A DNA stretch of 64,000 bases. It comes from Dromiciops gliroides. Taxonomy: Eukaryota > Chordata > Mammalia > Microbiotheria > Microbiotheriidae. Both the position numbers and the translations under genes were made by a program. The notes under the pieces were generated by a model that saw only the letters and a list, made by a program, of their open reading frames with translations, was not told the origin of the DNA and ran no database searches. The stretch covers positions 231,914,359 to 231,978,358 of the forward strand of contig NC_057866.1 of the NCBI RefSeq assembly GCF_019393635.1, written 5' to 3'. Shown piece after piece: positions 22,313 through 30,479 of this stretch. Every line of letters begins with the position of its first letter. The first letter of the stretch is position 1.

Positions 22313-22950
22313 AAAGTGGACAATTTTTAAGGCACCTTTTCTATCTCCTTTCTCTAGTCCTTCAAAAAGGATGCTCAAACACCTGAGGCATGCTGAATCC
22401 CACTGATACTTCCGATGAGAAGATGACCCTATGGCTTGGGCTTCCTGCGTGCAGGGTTGTATCCACACTTGCTGCTTCATCACTTGTCTGCCATCACAGA
22501 ATTTTGAGGTAGATAAAAATCGTATAGGTGATGTCTTTTGATTCACATATAAATTGGATTTAAGTGAGGCAGAGGTGGATGAAGTTGTCAGCCTCACTCT
22601 ACTTGCAAAGACATCAAAGTCCAGCAGCAAGACAAAAATCAAGATGACTGGTGATGGCCTCCTATGCAGTAGATGACCTTGGCATCTTCAATATCTAGCC
22701 AAACTTTAAGTACTCCACAATGCTTGCTTCCACTGCCTTCATCTTCTTTGGAACAAATTATTCTCTTCTTTCCATTCTGCCAGTGGAAGTCTCCGCATAC
22801 TTGGGGGGTAGATTTCCCCTAACTTACTGATGGGTTTAGGAACCCCCAGTTACTCTCAACCTAGTTTAGCCCATATACTAAAATAGTTTGCTATGGGGGG
22901 TGGATGCTGCACATGATACCCTGAGAGTTGAGTGAATCAGGAGAACACCA

Positions 22951-23047
22951 AAGTGAGATTATGTATCATTCTGTAGCCCATCTCAATCAATCAATAAACA
23001 TTTAAGTGCCTACTATGTGCCGATTACTAAGTGTACTCTATTTTGCC
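22951..23047 (+). repeat. 97-bp inverted repeat, left arm
   Basis: Reverse-complement match to 24272-24368 at 93 of 97 positions with no gaps. The arm contains an L2-like end (TCAATCAATCAATAAACATT, TAAGTGCCTACTATGTGC) and also 30-40 bp of sequence that is not repeat-like (AAGTGAGATTATGTATCATT). The match is therefore not just two copies of one common repeat. Confidence 0.93.
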
Positions 23048-23209
23048 TTTCCACAAAGGTGGAAAGCAGCCCTGAAAAAGGCCCAGTAATCCTCAGACCA
23101 GAGGTACTAGTCTACCCTGAACATCCTCCATCCCAGGGAATGTTTTATGCATGTGTTAAAGGTATTCTTGATGAAAACATGAGATGGGAGCAGACAAACT
23201 TGCACGGCC

Positions 23210-23260
23210 AATTATTTTTTTATTTTTTTATTTTTTATTTATTTATTTTTTTTTACTACA
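23210..23260. repeat. T-rich (TTTTTA/TTTA)n tract
   Basis: Low-complexity run of T with interspersed A. The frame through it is not coding. Confidence 0.9.
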
Positions 23261-23729
23261 GAGCATATCTTCATAATCAAATATATTGGTTGTGTAAGTG
23301 AACAAGTTATTTAAACTCTGAGTGTCAGTTCCTCATCTGCAAAATTAGAAGTTTGGACTAGACAACCTTTGTGATACTTTTTAGCTCAAAATCTGTGATG
23401 TCTACCTGGGGAGGTTAGGATAATGATAACAGCTAGTGGAGAGAAGGGACTGCTGTTCAATGTTTATTTTGCTTCTGTTTTCTCTGCCAAGAGGAATGAT
23501 CTTGGGACTGAAAAAAGACACAATGAAAATGGCTGGTAGGTAGTTGATATCCAATATTAGTAAAGAGAGATTTAAAAAGCACTTAGATTACCTTAATCAG
23601 TTCAAGACTCCTGACCTAGACAAACTAGAAAGTCACTTATTGAAAAAGAAATGCTTGCTGGATATTATTACTGAACTACTATGAGTTATATTTGAGAGTT
23701 TATGGAGAATAGGAGAGGTACTCTAGCAC

Positions 23730-24271
23730 CAGAGAATAGCAAGCATTCTAGATTTCCAAAATAAATGAAGAGGATGGAACCTGCCAACTATAAGCCAGTC
23801 AATTTCAATTTTTCAGATCGTAGAGCATGTGGAGAGATCATTTTGTTGTTATCTAGTCATTTCAGTTGTGTCTGACTGTGATCCCTTTTGGGGTTTTCTT
23901 GGCAGACACTGGAGTGGTTTGCCATTTCATTCTCCAGATCATTTTATAAACAAGGAAACAGAGACAAATTGTGTTAAGTGACTTGCCAAGGGTCACACAG
24001 CAAGTAAGTATCTGAGGCTAAATTTGCACTGAGGTCCTCCTTACTCCGGGGCCGGCACTCTATCCACTACACTACCTAGCTGTCTCTATAAGGATCATTA
24101 GTGAATTTGAACAGAAAGCAGTGTGATTTCATAAAGACCAAGTAATGCCAGACTAGCCTAATTGCTTTTCTGCAGAGGGATTTATCAAACTGGTAGATTA
24201 GAGAGATACTGTAGATACAATTCTTCTGGATTTGAACAAAGCATTAACAAAATATCTGATTCTGTTCTTGA
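23730..24271 (+). pseudogene. CR1-like LINE reverse transcriptase remnant
   Basis: Plus-strand pieces read PANYKPVNFN (the NYRPVSLTS block) near 23780 and DTILLDLNKALTK near 24215-24250 (the motif A aspartate region, LDFSKAFDKV in the family). The Mar-1 SINE at 23843-24085 separates them. Order and spacing fit a CR1/L3-type reverse transcriptase; divergence is large. Confidence 0.55.
23843..24085 (-). mobile_element. Long Mar-1-type CORE-SINE
   Basis: Minus strand: RTE-like tail first (GTGTCTGACTGTGATCCCTT, TTTTCTTGGCAGACACTGGA, CCATTTCATTCTCCAGATCA), then the CORE (TGACTTGCCAAGGGTCACAC) and head (CACTACACTACCTAGCTG). It interrupts the CR1-like remnant. Confidence 0.88.
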
Positions 24272-24368
24272 GGCAAAATAGAGTACACTTAGTACTTGGA
24301 ACATAGTAGGCACTTAAATGTTTATTGATTGATTGAGATGGGCTAGAGAATGATACATAATCTCACTT
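24272..24368 (-). repeat. 97-bp inverted repeat, right arm
   Basis: Partner of 22951-23047, spacer 1224 bp. The differences are three clustered changes (ACTTGGAAC against AATCGGCAC) and one single change (GGGCTAGAG against GGGCTACAG). No target duplication is visible outside the arms. Confidence 0.93.
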
Positions 24369-25055
24369 AAGTAAAATGACAGGATATGAGTTGTCAGGAA
24401 CTGTATTTCTCAGAGGGAAGATGATAAAGAAGGAAATGGTAATACTCTGAGAAAATGTAGAGTGGCTAATGATTTCTTTTGTTGAAAGGGCAATAAAGGC
24501 TATAGGTGGGGTCTGGGAAGTTGAATCTCCCAGTCATCAGGGAAAAGTATTAGTTGATCTGTGTGTTGCTGTTTCAGAAAAGAATTAAATTGAGTGAGAG
24601 AGGGAGAAAATAGGAGATGAAATGGGAGAATTCCAAAAGCAAAGGTTTTTAAAAATGAAATAGCTATTTAAAAAATAGTTTTGAATGGCCATCAGGAAAT
24701 TGTTATTAACTGTATGGTTGGTCTGATTTTACTCATTACATGCTAGAGTGGATTTTTTTCTATAGCACATAGATCATGTTATATTAGCTGTTCCTGATCT
24801 ATACTGCCAGACCCTCCTTAATCAATGGCATGGAAGCCAACCTTCAGAATGATTGCCAAATTCCTAATCTTTCTTGTTCCGACTCAAGTCTCAGGAGGGC
24901 TTAGGAACTCAGTGGGAAGGTTCAAATGGTTTTTATTTTTCAGGTTTTTTTTTTTAAATCTTGAAACATATTTTAATAAAATAAATCTCAACTGTTTCAG
25001 ACAGATTAAGTACACACATACTGCTTATATCTTTAGAAACCATGGAAATATATAT

Positions 25056-25140
25056 ATATATGTATATGTATATACATATATGTGTGTGTGTATATATATA
25101 TATATATATAGTGTGTGTGTGTGTGCACATGTGTGTGTGA
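25056..25140. repeat. (TA)n/(TG)n microsatellite
   Basis: Mixed ATATGTATATG and GTGTGTGT runs over about 85 bp with no unit boundary. The open frame across it is not coding. Confidence 0.92.
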
Positions 25141-25544
25141 CTGAGAGTTTGGAATAAATACTGTCTGAGGTCCTTTAAAACTCTAAAATTCTAGAATTCC
25201 ATAATTATTTATATTTGTTAGTACCCCTCCTTTGTCAAATTATCTTATATTTATTTCCCTGTATACATTGTAATCTCTGGTAGGATAGAAGCTTTTTGAG
25301 GTCAGGACTTGGGTTTTGCTTTATTTTGTTCTTGTCTTTGTGTCCCAAACAACTGACACAGTATTTTGAACAAGCAATCCTTGTTGAGTCCAATTGATTT
25401 GCATTTGGCAATGGTAATGACAAGTAACGGGCAATAGATACCTAAGGGTGTGCATAGAGTCTAGATACCCTGACAGAATAAGTTATCTACTTGAAATACA
25501 TTCTCGCCTCACCTTTGCTTCTTGGAATTTTGTTTTTCTTTTTT

Positions 25545-25676
25545 TTGTGGGGAATGAGGGTTAAGCGACTTGCTCAGGGTCACACAGCTAGTGTCAAGTG
25601 TCTGAGGTCAGATTTGAACTCAGGTCTTCCTGAATCCAAGGCCGGTGCTTTATCCACTGTGCTACCTAGCTGCCCC
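25545..25676 (-). mobile_element. Young CORE-SINE
   Basis: Minus-strand SINE of the GAATGAGGG tail type, head end GTGCTACCTAGCTGCCCC. The core lacks the AGTAAG of most copies (CAGCTAGTGTCAAGTG), a deletion shared with the copy at 26665-26796. The TSD is uncertain (GAATTTTGTTTTTCTT-like on the left, GAATGTTTTTTCTT on the right). Confidence 0.9.
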
Positions 25677-25689
25677 AGAATGTTTTTTC

Positions 25690-26440
25690 TTTGAAAGTTC
25701 CTTACAATGTAGAGATGTTATTGTGGTTCATTCCTAGTCATGTCCACATGGCCTTGAAGATGGTTGTTTTGAGGGCAGACCTATGTATGGATGCTGATAT
25801 TGTCACTTATTTAGTGGAATTTGCTGCATTCTTTGGCAGTTCTTAACATTGGCTTTGAAGTAGCATTTTTAAAAAAACCACACAAAATTCACCAGTTTTT
25901 AAAAGAAGTGTTCTGTGTGATATAAATCACAATAATCATAGAAATTGAAATTTATCATTTTTGAAAGCATCACTATCCTAGACACTGTACAATATTTAAG
26001 CAATTATAATGAAATATGGTTTTGGACCCATGAGAACTTATTATTCAAGAGAGACAATAACAATATCTAGCTGGAGCTATTTAGAAAAAAATCAAACAAA
26101 TCCACATATTGAAGTCAAGAAGCCAATTGTGTAAAGAAGCCTTGTTTTATAGATAACAGTATGCACTGTGTAATCAGTATTTCAGAAAGCTGGACATTCT
26201 CTCCACCGATTAAGACACTTCTATATATTATTGGACCATTTCATGGCTAATATATGTATTTGTTGCCCAGCTCATACTCTATGCCTTCCCAGCTTGATAG
26301 GACCCACCGACGTTTGTATTCCATGGACAGAGCATTTGAGAACCCAATATTATTCCACCTTCCTCATGGTGAAGAAGCTGCACAGCACTTTAAGAGGCAT
26401 ATATGAAAATATGGATACCATCAAGAAGAGAGTCCCAACA
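25690..26440. other. No recognisable gene
   Basis: Unassigned; no repeat or frame with family signature. The 148-codon frame starting at 26231 is carried only by the TTCC array that follows. Confidence 0.45.
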
Positions 26441-26466
26441 AAAATACTTAAAGGCATGGCATTTCT

Positions 26467-26620
26467 TTCTTTCTTCCTTCTTTCCTTCCTTCCTTCCTTC
26501 CTTCCTTCCTTCCTTCCTTCCTTCCTTCCTTCCTTCCTTCCTTCCTTCCTTCCTTCCTTCCTTCCTTCCTTCCTTCCTTCCTTCCTTCCTTCCTTCCTTC
26601 CTTCCTTCCTTCCTTCCTTC

Positions 26621-26663
<43 letters not shown>

Positions 26664-26664
26664 T
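26467..26664. repeat. (TTCC)n(CTTT)n array, about 200 bp
   Basis: About 140 bp of TTCC units (26480-26620) followed by about 44 bp of CTTT units. Long frames on both strands (repeating Phe-Leu-Pro-Ser, or Lys-Glu-Arg/Gly) are artefacts of the four-base unit. Confidence 0.97.
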
Positions 26665-26796
26665 TGTGGGGCAATGAGGGTTAAGTGACTTGCTCCAGGG
26701 TCACACAGCTAGTGTCAAGTGTCTGAGGCTGGATTTGAACTCAGGTCTTCCTGAATCCAAGGCCAGTGCTTTATCTACTGTGCCATCTAGCTGCCC
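26467..26796 (-). mobile_element. CORE-SINE with expanded tetranucleotide tail
   Basis: The SINE body is 26665-26796 (minus strand, GCAATGAGGG tail type, TAGTGTCAAGTG core deletion). Its tail is a long array: (CTTT)n next to the body, then (TTCC)n. The outer flanks are AAGGCATGGCATTTCT (26451-26466) and AAGGCATCGTATTTCT (26797-26812), 14 of 16. The target duplication encloses the whole array, so the array belongs to the SINE insertion. Confidence 0.88.
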
Positions 26797-26869
26797 AAGG
26801 CATCGTATTTCTACCAAAATGCATAGTAGAGGGAAAATATGTTCATATGTAAACACAAATATGTATATG

Positions 26870-27002
26870 CACATCTATCTATGTCTAACATCTATCATCT
26901 ATCATATATCAACCAGCCAACCATCTATGTCTATTACCTTTTAATCAATCAGCTATCATCTATTTATTGTCTATCATCTAACTACCATCTATCAATCAGT
27001 CA
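26870..27002. repeat. Degenerate (ATCT/CTAT)n tract
   Basis: Imperfect CATCTATC-type units interspersed with CAACCAGCCAACC. It runs directly into the U6-like sequence. Confidence 0.8.
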
Positions 27003-27108
27003 GTGCTGCCTTTGTCACTGCATATACTAAAATTAGAATGATATAGAGAAGATTAGTATGGCCCCTGAGAAAGGATGACATGTAAATTTGTGAAGCATCC
27101 CATATTTT
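27003..27108 (+). pseudogene. RNU6 (pseudogene): U6 snRNA retropseudogene, full length
   Basis: 106 bp aligned end to end with U6: GTGCTGCCTTTGTCACTGCA, then CATATACTAAAATTAGAATG, AGAGAAGATTAGTATGGCCC, AAGGATGACATGTAAATTTG and a terminal CATATTTT. Many of the differences are C-to-T or G-to-A changes, including sites that are CpG in U6. The ACAGAGA box reads ATAGAGA and the AGC triad reads AGT, so it could not serve in the spliceosome. Upstream is degenerate ATCT repeat with no recognisable TATA or proximal element; an A-rich sequence follows. This fits a LINE-mobilised copy. Confidence 0.92.
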
Positions 27109-27534
27109 AAAATAACAAAAGTTTATAATTTGAAAAAGTCTATCACCTATCTATTTTAGCATACTAATTTCTGTAAAGTCTGTTGTCCATAAAATGTGGG
27201 GACAATATCATTGTATGTATATAACATTTGGTAGAGGTAGGGAAATTAGGTGCTGGGGACATGAATCCTTGGAGAGATAGGTGAAAAGGACAGAATAGAG
27301 AAGGGAGGGGGGATGTCACTTCAGATTCTAGAAGGAGAGTTGAGATCTAAAGAAAATTGCTCTTGAAATAGAAGATAAATAATTTTTAATGCTTATTTTC
27401 TCTGCTAACCTAATTTTGTAGACTGGTTCTTTATCTAAAAGTTGGTTCTTTTTGTTCTTTTTCTTCTCCCCTCCCCCAAACACCCTTGTGAGTTGAAGGC
27501 TTGGTTGCCTTAGGAAATATCATTTTTCCAGCAT
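27109..27534. other. No recognisable gene
   Basis: Unassigned sequence; a purine-rich patch at 27290-27350. Confidence 0.4.
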
Positions 27535-27690
27535 GGGAAAAGTGGCAAGAGCATCAGGGTTGGTGTTAGATGACCTGAATTCAAATCAAAGCTCTGTTAT
27601 TTATTTGTGTGTCCTTGGCCAAGTCAATTTCTCTGTACCTTAGTTATCTCAATCATAAAATGAAGGAGGAGGATTCAGTTATGGATGCTT
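27535..27690 (+). mobile_element. MIR-like CORE-SINE remnant
   Basis: Plus strand order: AGATGACCTGAATTCAAATC (B-box region), GTGTGTCCTTGGCCAAGTCA (core), TTAGTTATCTCAATCATAAA ATG (tail start). Highly diverged. Confidence 0.6.
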
Positions 27691-27704
27691 ATCCTGCTAT
27701 CCAT

Positions 27705-27885
27705 AAATTTGATTGTTGGGAAATATTTTTGATGACTGTAATTGAATATAATTGGTTCTCTTTGTAATCCTATACATTTTTCATACATTTAAAAATATTA
27801 TTCTGAGAAAAAGTCCATAGGTTTTATCATACTGCAAGAAGTGTTCATGATAAACAACAAAAAAAGATTGATAAGCCTCAGGTAA
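27705..27885. mobile_element. hAT-like MITE copy
   Basis: Shares with 55092-55265 the order TATAATTGGTTCTCTTTGTA, ATCCTATACATTTT, ATTTAAAAATATTATTCTGA, GAAAAAGTCCATAGGTTTTA. The terminal repeats are eroded here, but the interior matches the family whose terminus is CAGGGGTTCTTAACC. Confidence 0.6.
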
Positions 27886-27889
27886 TCTC

Positions 27890-29096
27890 TAAAATCCTTT
27901 CCCGTTCTAAATCTTCTAATTTATTCACCCAATCAGTTCTTATTACAAAGGGACAGAAAGGTTGCCAGTTAAGTGCATGATATTATAAGCATCAAAGTTT
28001 TGGTGGGGACTGAGTCTGCCTAGAGCCCGGAAACCAGAGGAAAGGCAATAAAAATAAACACAAAGCTTGCTTACATATCCACAGGAAACTTTCCCTGACA
28101 GCCTGACTTGGACACAAAGAAATCCAGTTCACAAAGGGGATGGAAAATATTGCATGGCTCTTAATTTGGTGGTGGCCCTGAAAGAGAAAATCAGCCACAT
28201 GCCCTACAGTTTCTGCTAGCTGCCTACCATCAGCATCTGGAGATACTGTTGCCCAGAACTCCCCCTCCTTCCCCCTTCCCACCTCCCTATTACAGGCAGG
28301 CAGTAGCTTGAAATTCCCTGCTTAAACACAAGTGATCCATGCAGATGCATATCAGATGCAACTGCCCTGTGACTCACAGGCTAAGTAAGGATAGGGATTA
28401 TGGGAGTTTAACTGAGGACAAAATGGGAGGGCCTTCCCCGGCCTACACCATTCTCTGAGAGGTGCTTAGAGATGGCCGCTACCTCCACACCCAGATTTCT
28501 AGGGGGTAAGAATACTATTTGGCTGTGCACTGACTCACCCACAAAGATTATTGGGACTCTGGTGAAAGGTAGTGCATGTTGTTTCTTGGCTATTTTTCTT
28601 GAGCTCTCTTACCTCACTACAGTGTTTGAAAGGAGCAGCTGCCCCACCCTTTACCTAACACTTAGAGCTACATTTCTGAAAAGCATGGAAGCCAGGAGAG
28701 ATGATAATAACACCACTTGGGATTTTTATCATGCCTTTCATTTGACAAGTCCAAAGACTTGATGGATACTAACCCTTGGAGTCCTTATTAGGTCAGTAGT
28801 ATAGAGAGCACAAGGGTAGAATGGCAAAAGATAGCAAGACTGGTTAACAAGTAATAAGGAAAACTGGGAATGGAGCCCAGCTGCTGCTAATGATTATGGG
28901 TATTCTACTTTACTCCATCCCTCCCCCACCTCCACACCCAAAGATGATACCACTGATGGATGTAGTTTGGATGTAACATGAATGGTCCATCATCCATAAT
29001 GTACACATGTGGGAATAGTAGTCATGGGATTGGTTATTACTTGGCTTTCTTGACTTCCTTCTGCGATGGGCTGCATGTTGACCTAACAAGTGAAAC
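27890..29096. other. Repeat-poor stretch, no gene supported
   Basis: About 1.2 kb without a named repeat. The GC content between 28080 and 28480 is higher than in its surroundings. Frames on both strands (for example 28472-28762 plus) have no recognisable motif. It could hold an exon or regulatory element, but nothing in the sequence decides it. Confidence 0.35.
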
Positions 29097-29109
29097 TAAG
29101 AGTTTTTAT

Positions 29110-29283
29110 TTATTTATTTTTTTTAATTTTTGTTTTTGTTTTTTTTGCAGGGCAATGAGGGTTAAGTGACTTGCCCAGGGTCACACAGCTAGCAAGTGTC
29201 AAGTGTCTGAGGCCGGATTTGAACTCAAGTCCTCCTGAATCCAGGGCTGGTGCTTTATCCACTGCGCCACCTAGCTGCCCCCA
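29110..29283 (-). mobile_element. Young CORE-SINE with 13-bp TSD
   Basis: Minus-strand, GCAATGAGGG tail type, T-rich tail 29110-29147, head CGCCACCTAGCTGCCCCC. Perfect flanks TAAGAGTTTTTAT at 29097-29109 and 29284-29296. Confidence 0.94.
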
Positions 29284-29484
29284 TAAGAGTTTTTATAAAC
29301 AAAGGGTGTTAGTCTCCTTATATTGTCCAGGATACATGAAGAATATTCATAATCTCTTAGACTCATGGTCTGCTCATAGCATTTCATGAGAAAAGAGCCA
29401 CCCACCTGTGTTTGCTAATGACAGAGCCATTTGTTTGCTTTTTATTTCCCTCCCCTCTGTCTCTATTTCTCCCTCCTCTGTCAG

Positions 29485-29600
29485 TCTCTCTCTCTCTCTC
29501 TCTCTCTTCCTCTTTCACTCTCACTCTCTATGTCTCTCTGTGTATATTTGTGCTTGTCTTTGTGTCTTCTCTGCATCTGTCTGTCTCCATGTCTTTCTCT
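29485..29600. repeat. (CT)n-rich tract
   Basis: CT run at 29485-29510 followed by degenerate CTCT/TGTCTC sequence to about 29600. Three overlapping plus-strand frames here are low-complexity artefacts. Confidence 0.85.
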
Positions 29601-29804
29601 ATCTCTGTCTTTTCAGTAGCTCAGTCATGCCAACTTGCTGCATGCTGTACATTTGTGACACTTCCCTTGAAAAATCATTCTTTTGCCTTCTTTGCAATAA
29701 TCATATTTCAGGCCATCAGCCACTTTAAAACACAACAAGAGATCCTCTACTGTGGCCCTCCTGAGATTTCATGAAGAAAGATAAGGGTAGGAATAGGAAC
29801 TAGG

Positions 29805-29950
29805 CCTATGATTTAATTGATGTAGGGAACTCCCAGAAGAGGAAATTCCTTCTATTGATGTAGGTTATCACCTTTTCTGAAACTTATAGCTTAAAAGATT
29901 TGCCTAGGGCATTGAGAGTTGATGTTGACTTGCTTTTGGTCACATAGTAA
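29805..29950 (-). mobile_element. Ancient dispersed repeat, unnamed
   Basis: CCTATGATTTAATTGATGTA GGGAACTCCC... and ATTTGCCTAGGGCATTGAGA are shared in order with 51535-51690 and partly with 58085-58160. Its core (GGTCACATAGTAAATATG) is MIR/CORE-like. Orientation follows the CORE. Confidence 0.5.
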
Positions 29951-29954
29951 ATAT

Positions 29955-30290
29955 GTTCTAGACTCTAAACTCCTTGAAAATAGGGAATGTTACATTTTTT
30001 AAATTTGCATTTTATCCCCAGTGTCTAGTACTGCTTCTGGGGCATAGGCACATAGCAGGTGCTTAATAAATCCCTTTTATATATTATTTGTTTTTAACAT
30101 TCTTTTTTTTTTTTGGTGAGGCAATTGGGGTTAAGTGACTTGCCCAGGGTCACACAGGTAGTAAGTGTTAAGTGTCTGAGGCCGGGTTTGAACTCAGGTC
30201 CTCCTGAATCCAGGGCTGGTGCTCTATCCACTGCACCACCTAGCTGCCCCAATAAATCCCTTTTGATTGATTGACCGATTGATAATTCTC
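29955..30290 (+). mobile_element. L2 3' end split by a SINE
   Basis: The L2 3' end reads CTAAACTCCTTGAAAATAGG, TTATCCCCAGTGTCTAGTAC, CATAGCAGGTGCTTAATAAA TCCCTTTT. It then breaks for a SINE and resumes AATAAATCCCTTTTGATTGA TTGACC. The shared AATAAATCCCTTTT is the SINE's TSD. Confidence 0.8.
30079..30250 (-). mobile_element. Young CORE-SINE with 14-bp TSD, in L2
   Basis: Minus-strand, GCAATTGGGG tail type. Perfect flanks AATAAATCCCTTTT at 30065-30078 and 30251-30264. The tail is AT-mixed (30079-30113). Confidence 0.93.
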
Positions 30291-30479
30291 AAGATGGCTC
30301 CCTGTTTTCTATACCATGCTGGAATGTTTTGTTTGTTTTGCTATCAAATGCTCAGTAGAACTTAAATGATACTGATGGAATTACTCATGTGTGATGTGTG
30401 TAGTAGATCAATGCTCCAAAGTCATAGAAATGATTGATATTATTTTATAGACCCTCAACATGGTGGGAACTTAATGGTA

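Larger units (their letters stand above)
16691..22780 (-). mobile_element. Near full-length RTE-like LINE, interrupted
   Basis: A minus-strand non-LTR retrotransposon. From 5' (high coordinates) to 3' it has a 5' region (about 22313-22780), an AP-endonuclease domain (about 20390-19500), a linker, the reverse transcriptase (about 18600-17380) and a C-terminal region with a C/H-rich finger (about 17190-16740). It is interrupted by an L1 (20403-22312) and two SINEs (18727-18882, 18968-19175). The protein type is the one often annotated as 'craniofacial development protein 2-like' or 'jockey' in predicted proteomes. Assignment to the RTE clade, rather than a sister clade, is likely but unproven. 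Many stops and frameshifts make it dead. Confidence 0.8.

Noticed and set aside
22951..24368. Classic DNA transposon with 97-bp terminal inverted repeats
   Set aside because: No flanking target duplication, no transposase, and the interior is a CR1 remnant with a Mar-1 SINE; kept only as an unexplained inverted repeat.
26231..26684. Long open frames of repeated Phe-Leu-Pro-Ser or Lys-Glu-Arg-Gly
   Set aside because: They exist only because a four-base array has no stop codon in these frames; the array is a SINE tail.
27003..27108. Functional U6 gene
   Set aside because: ACAGAGA and AGC motifs are mutated and no polymerase III type 3 promoter is visible upstream.
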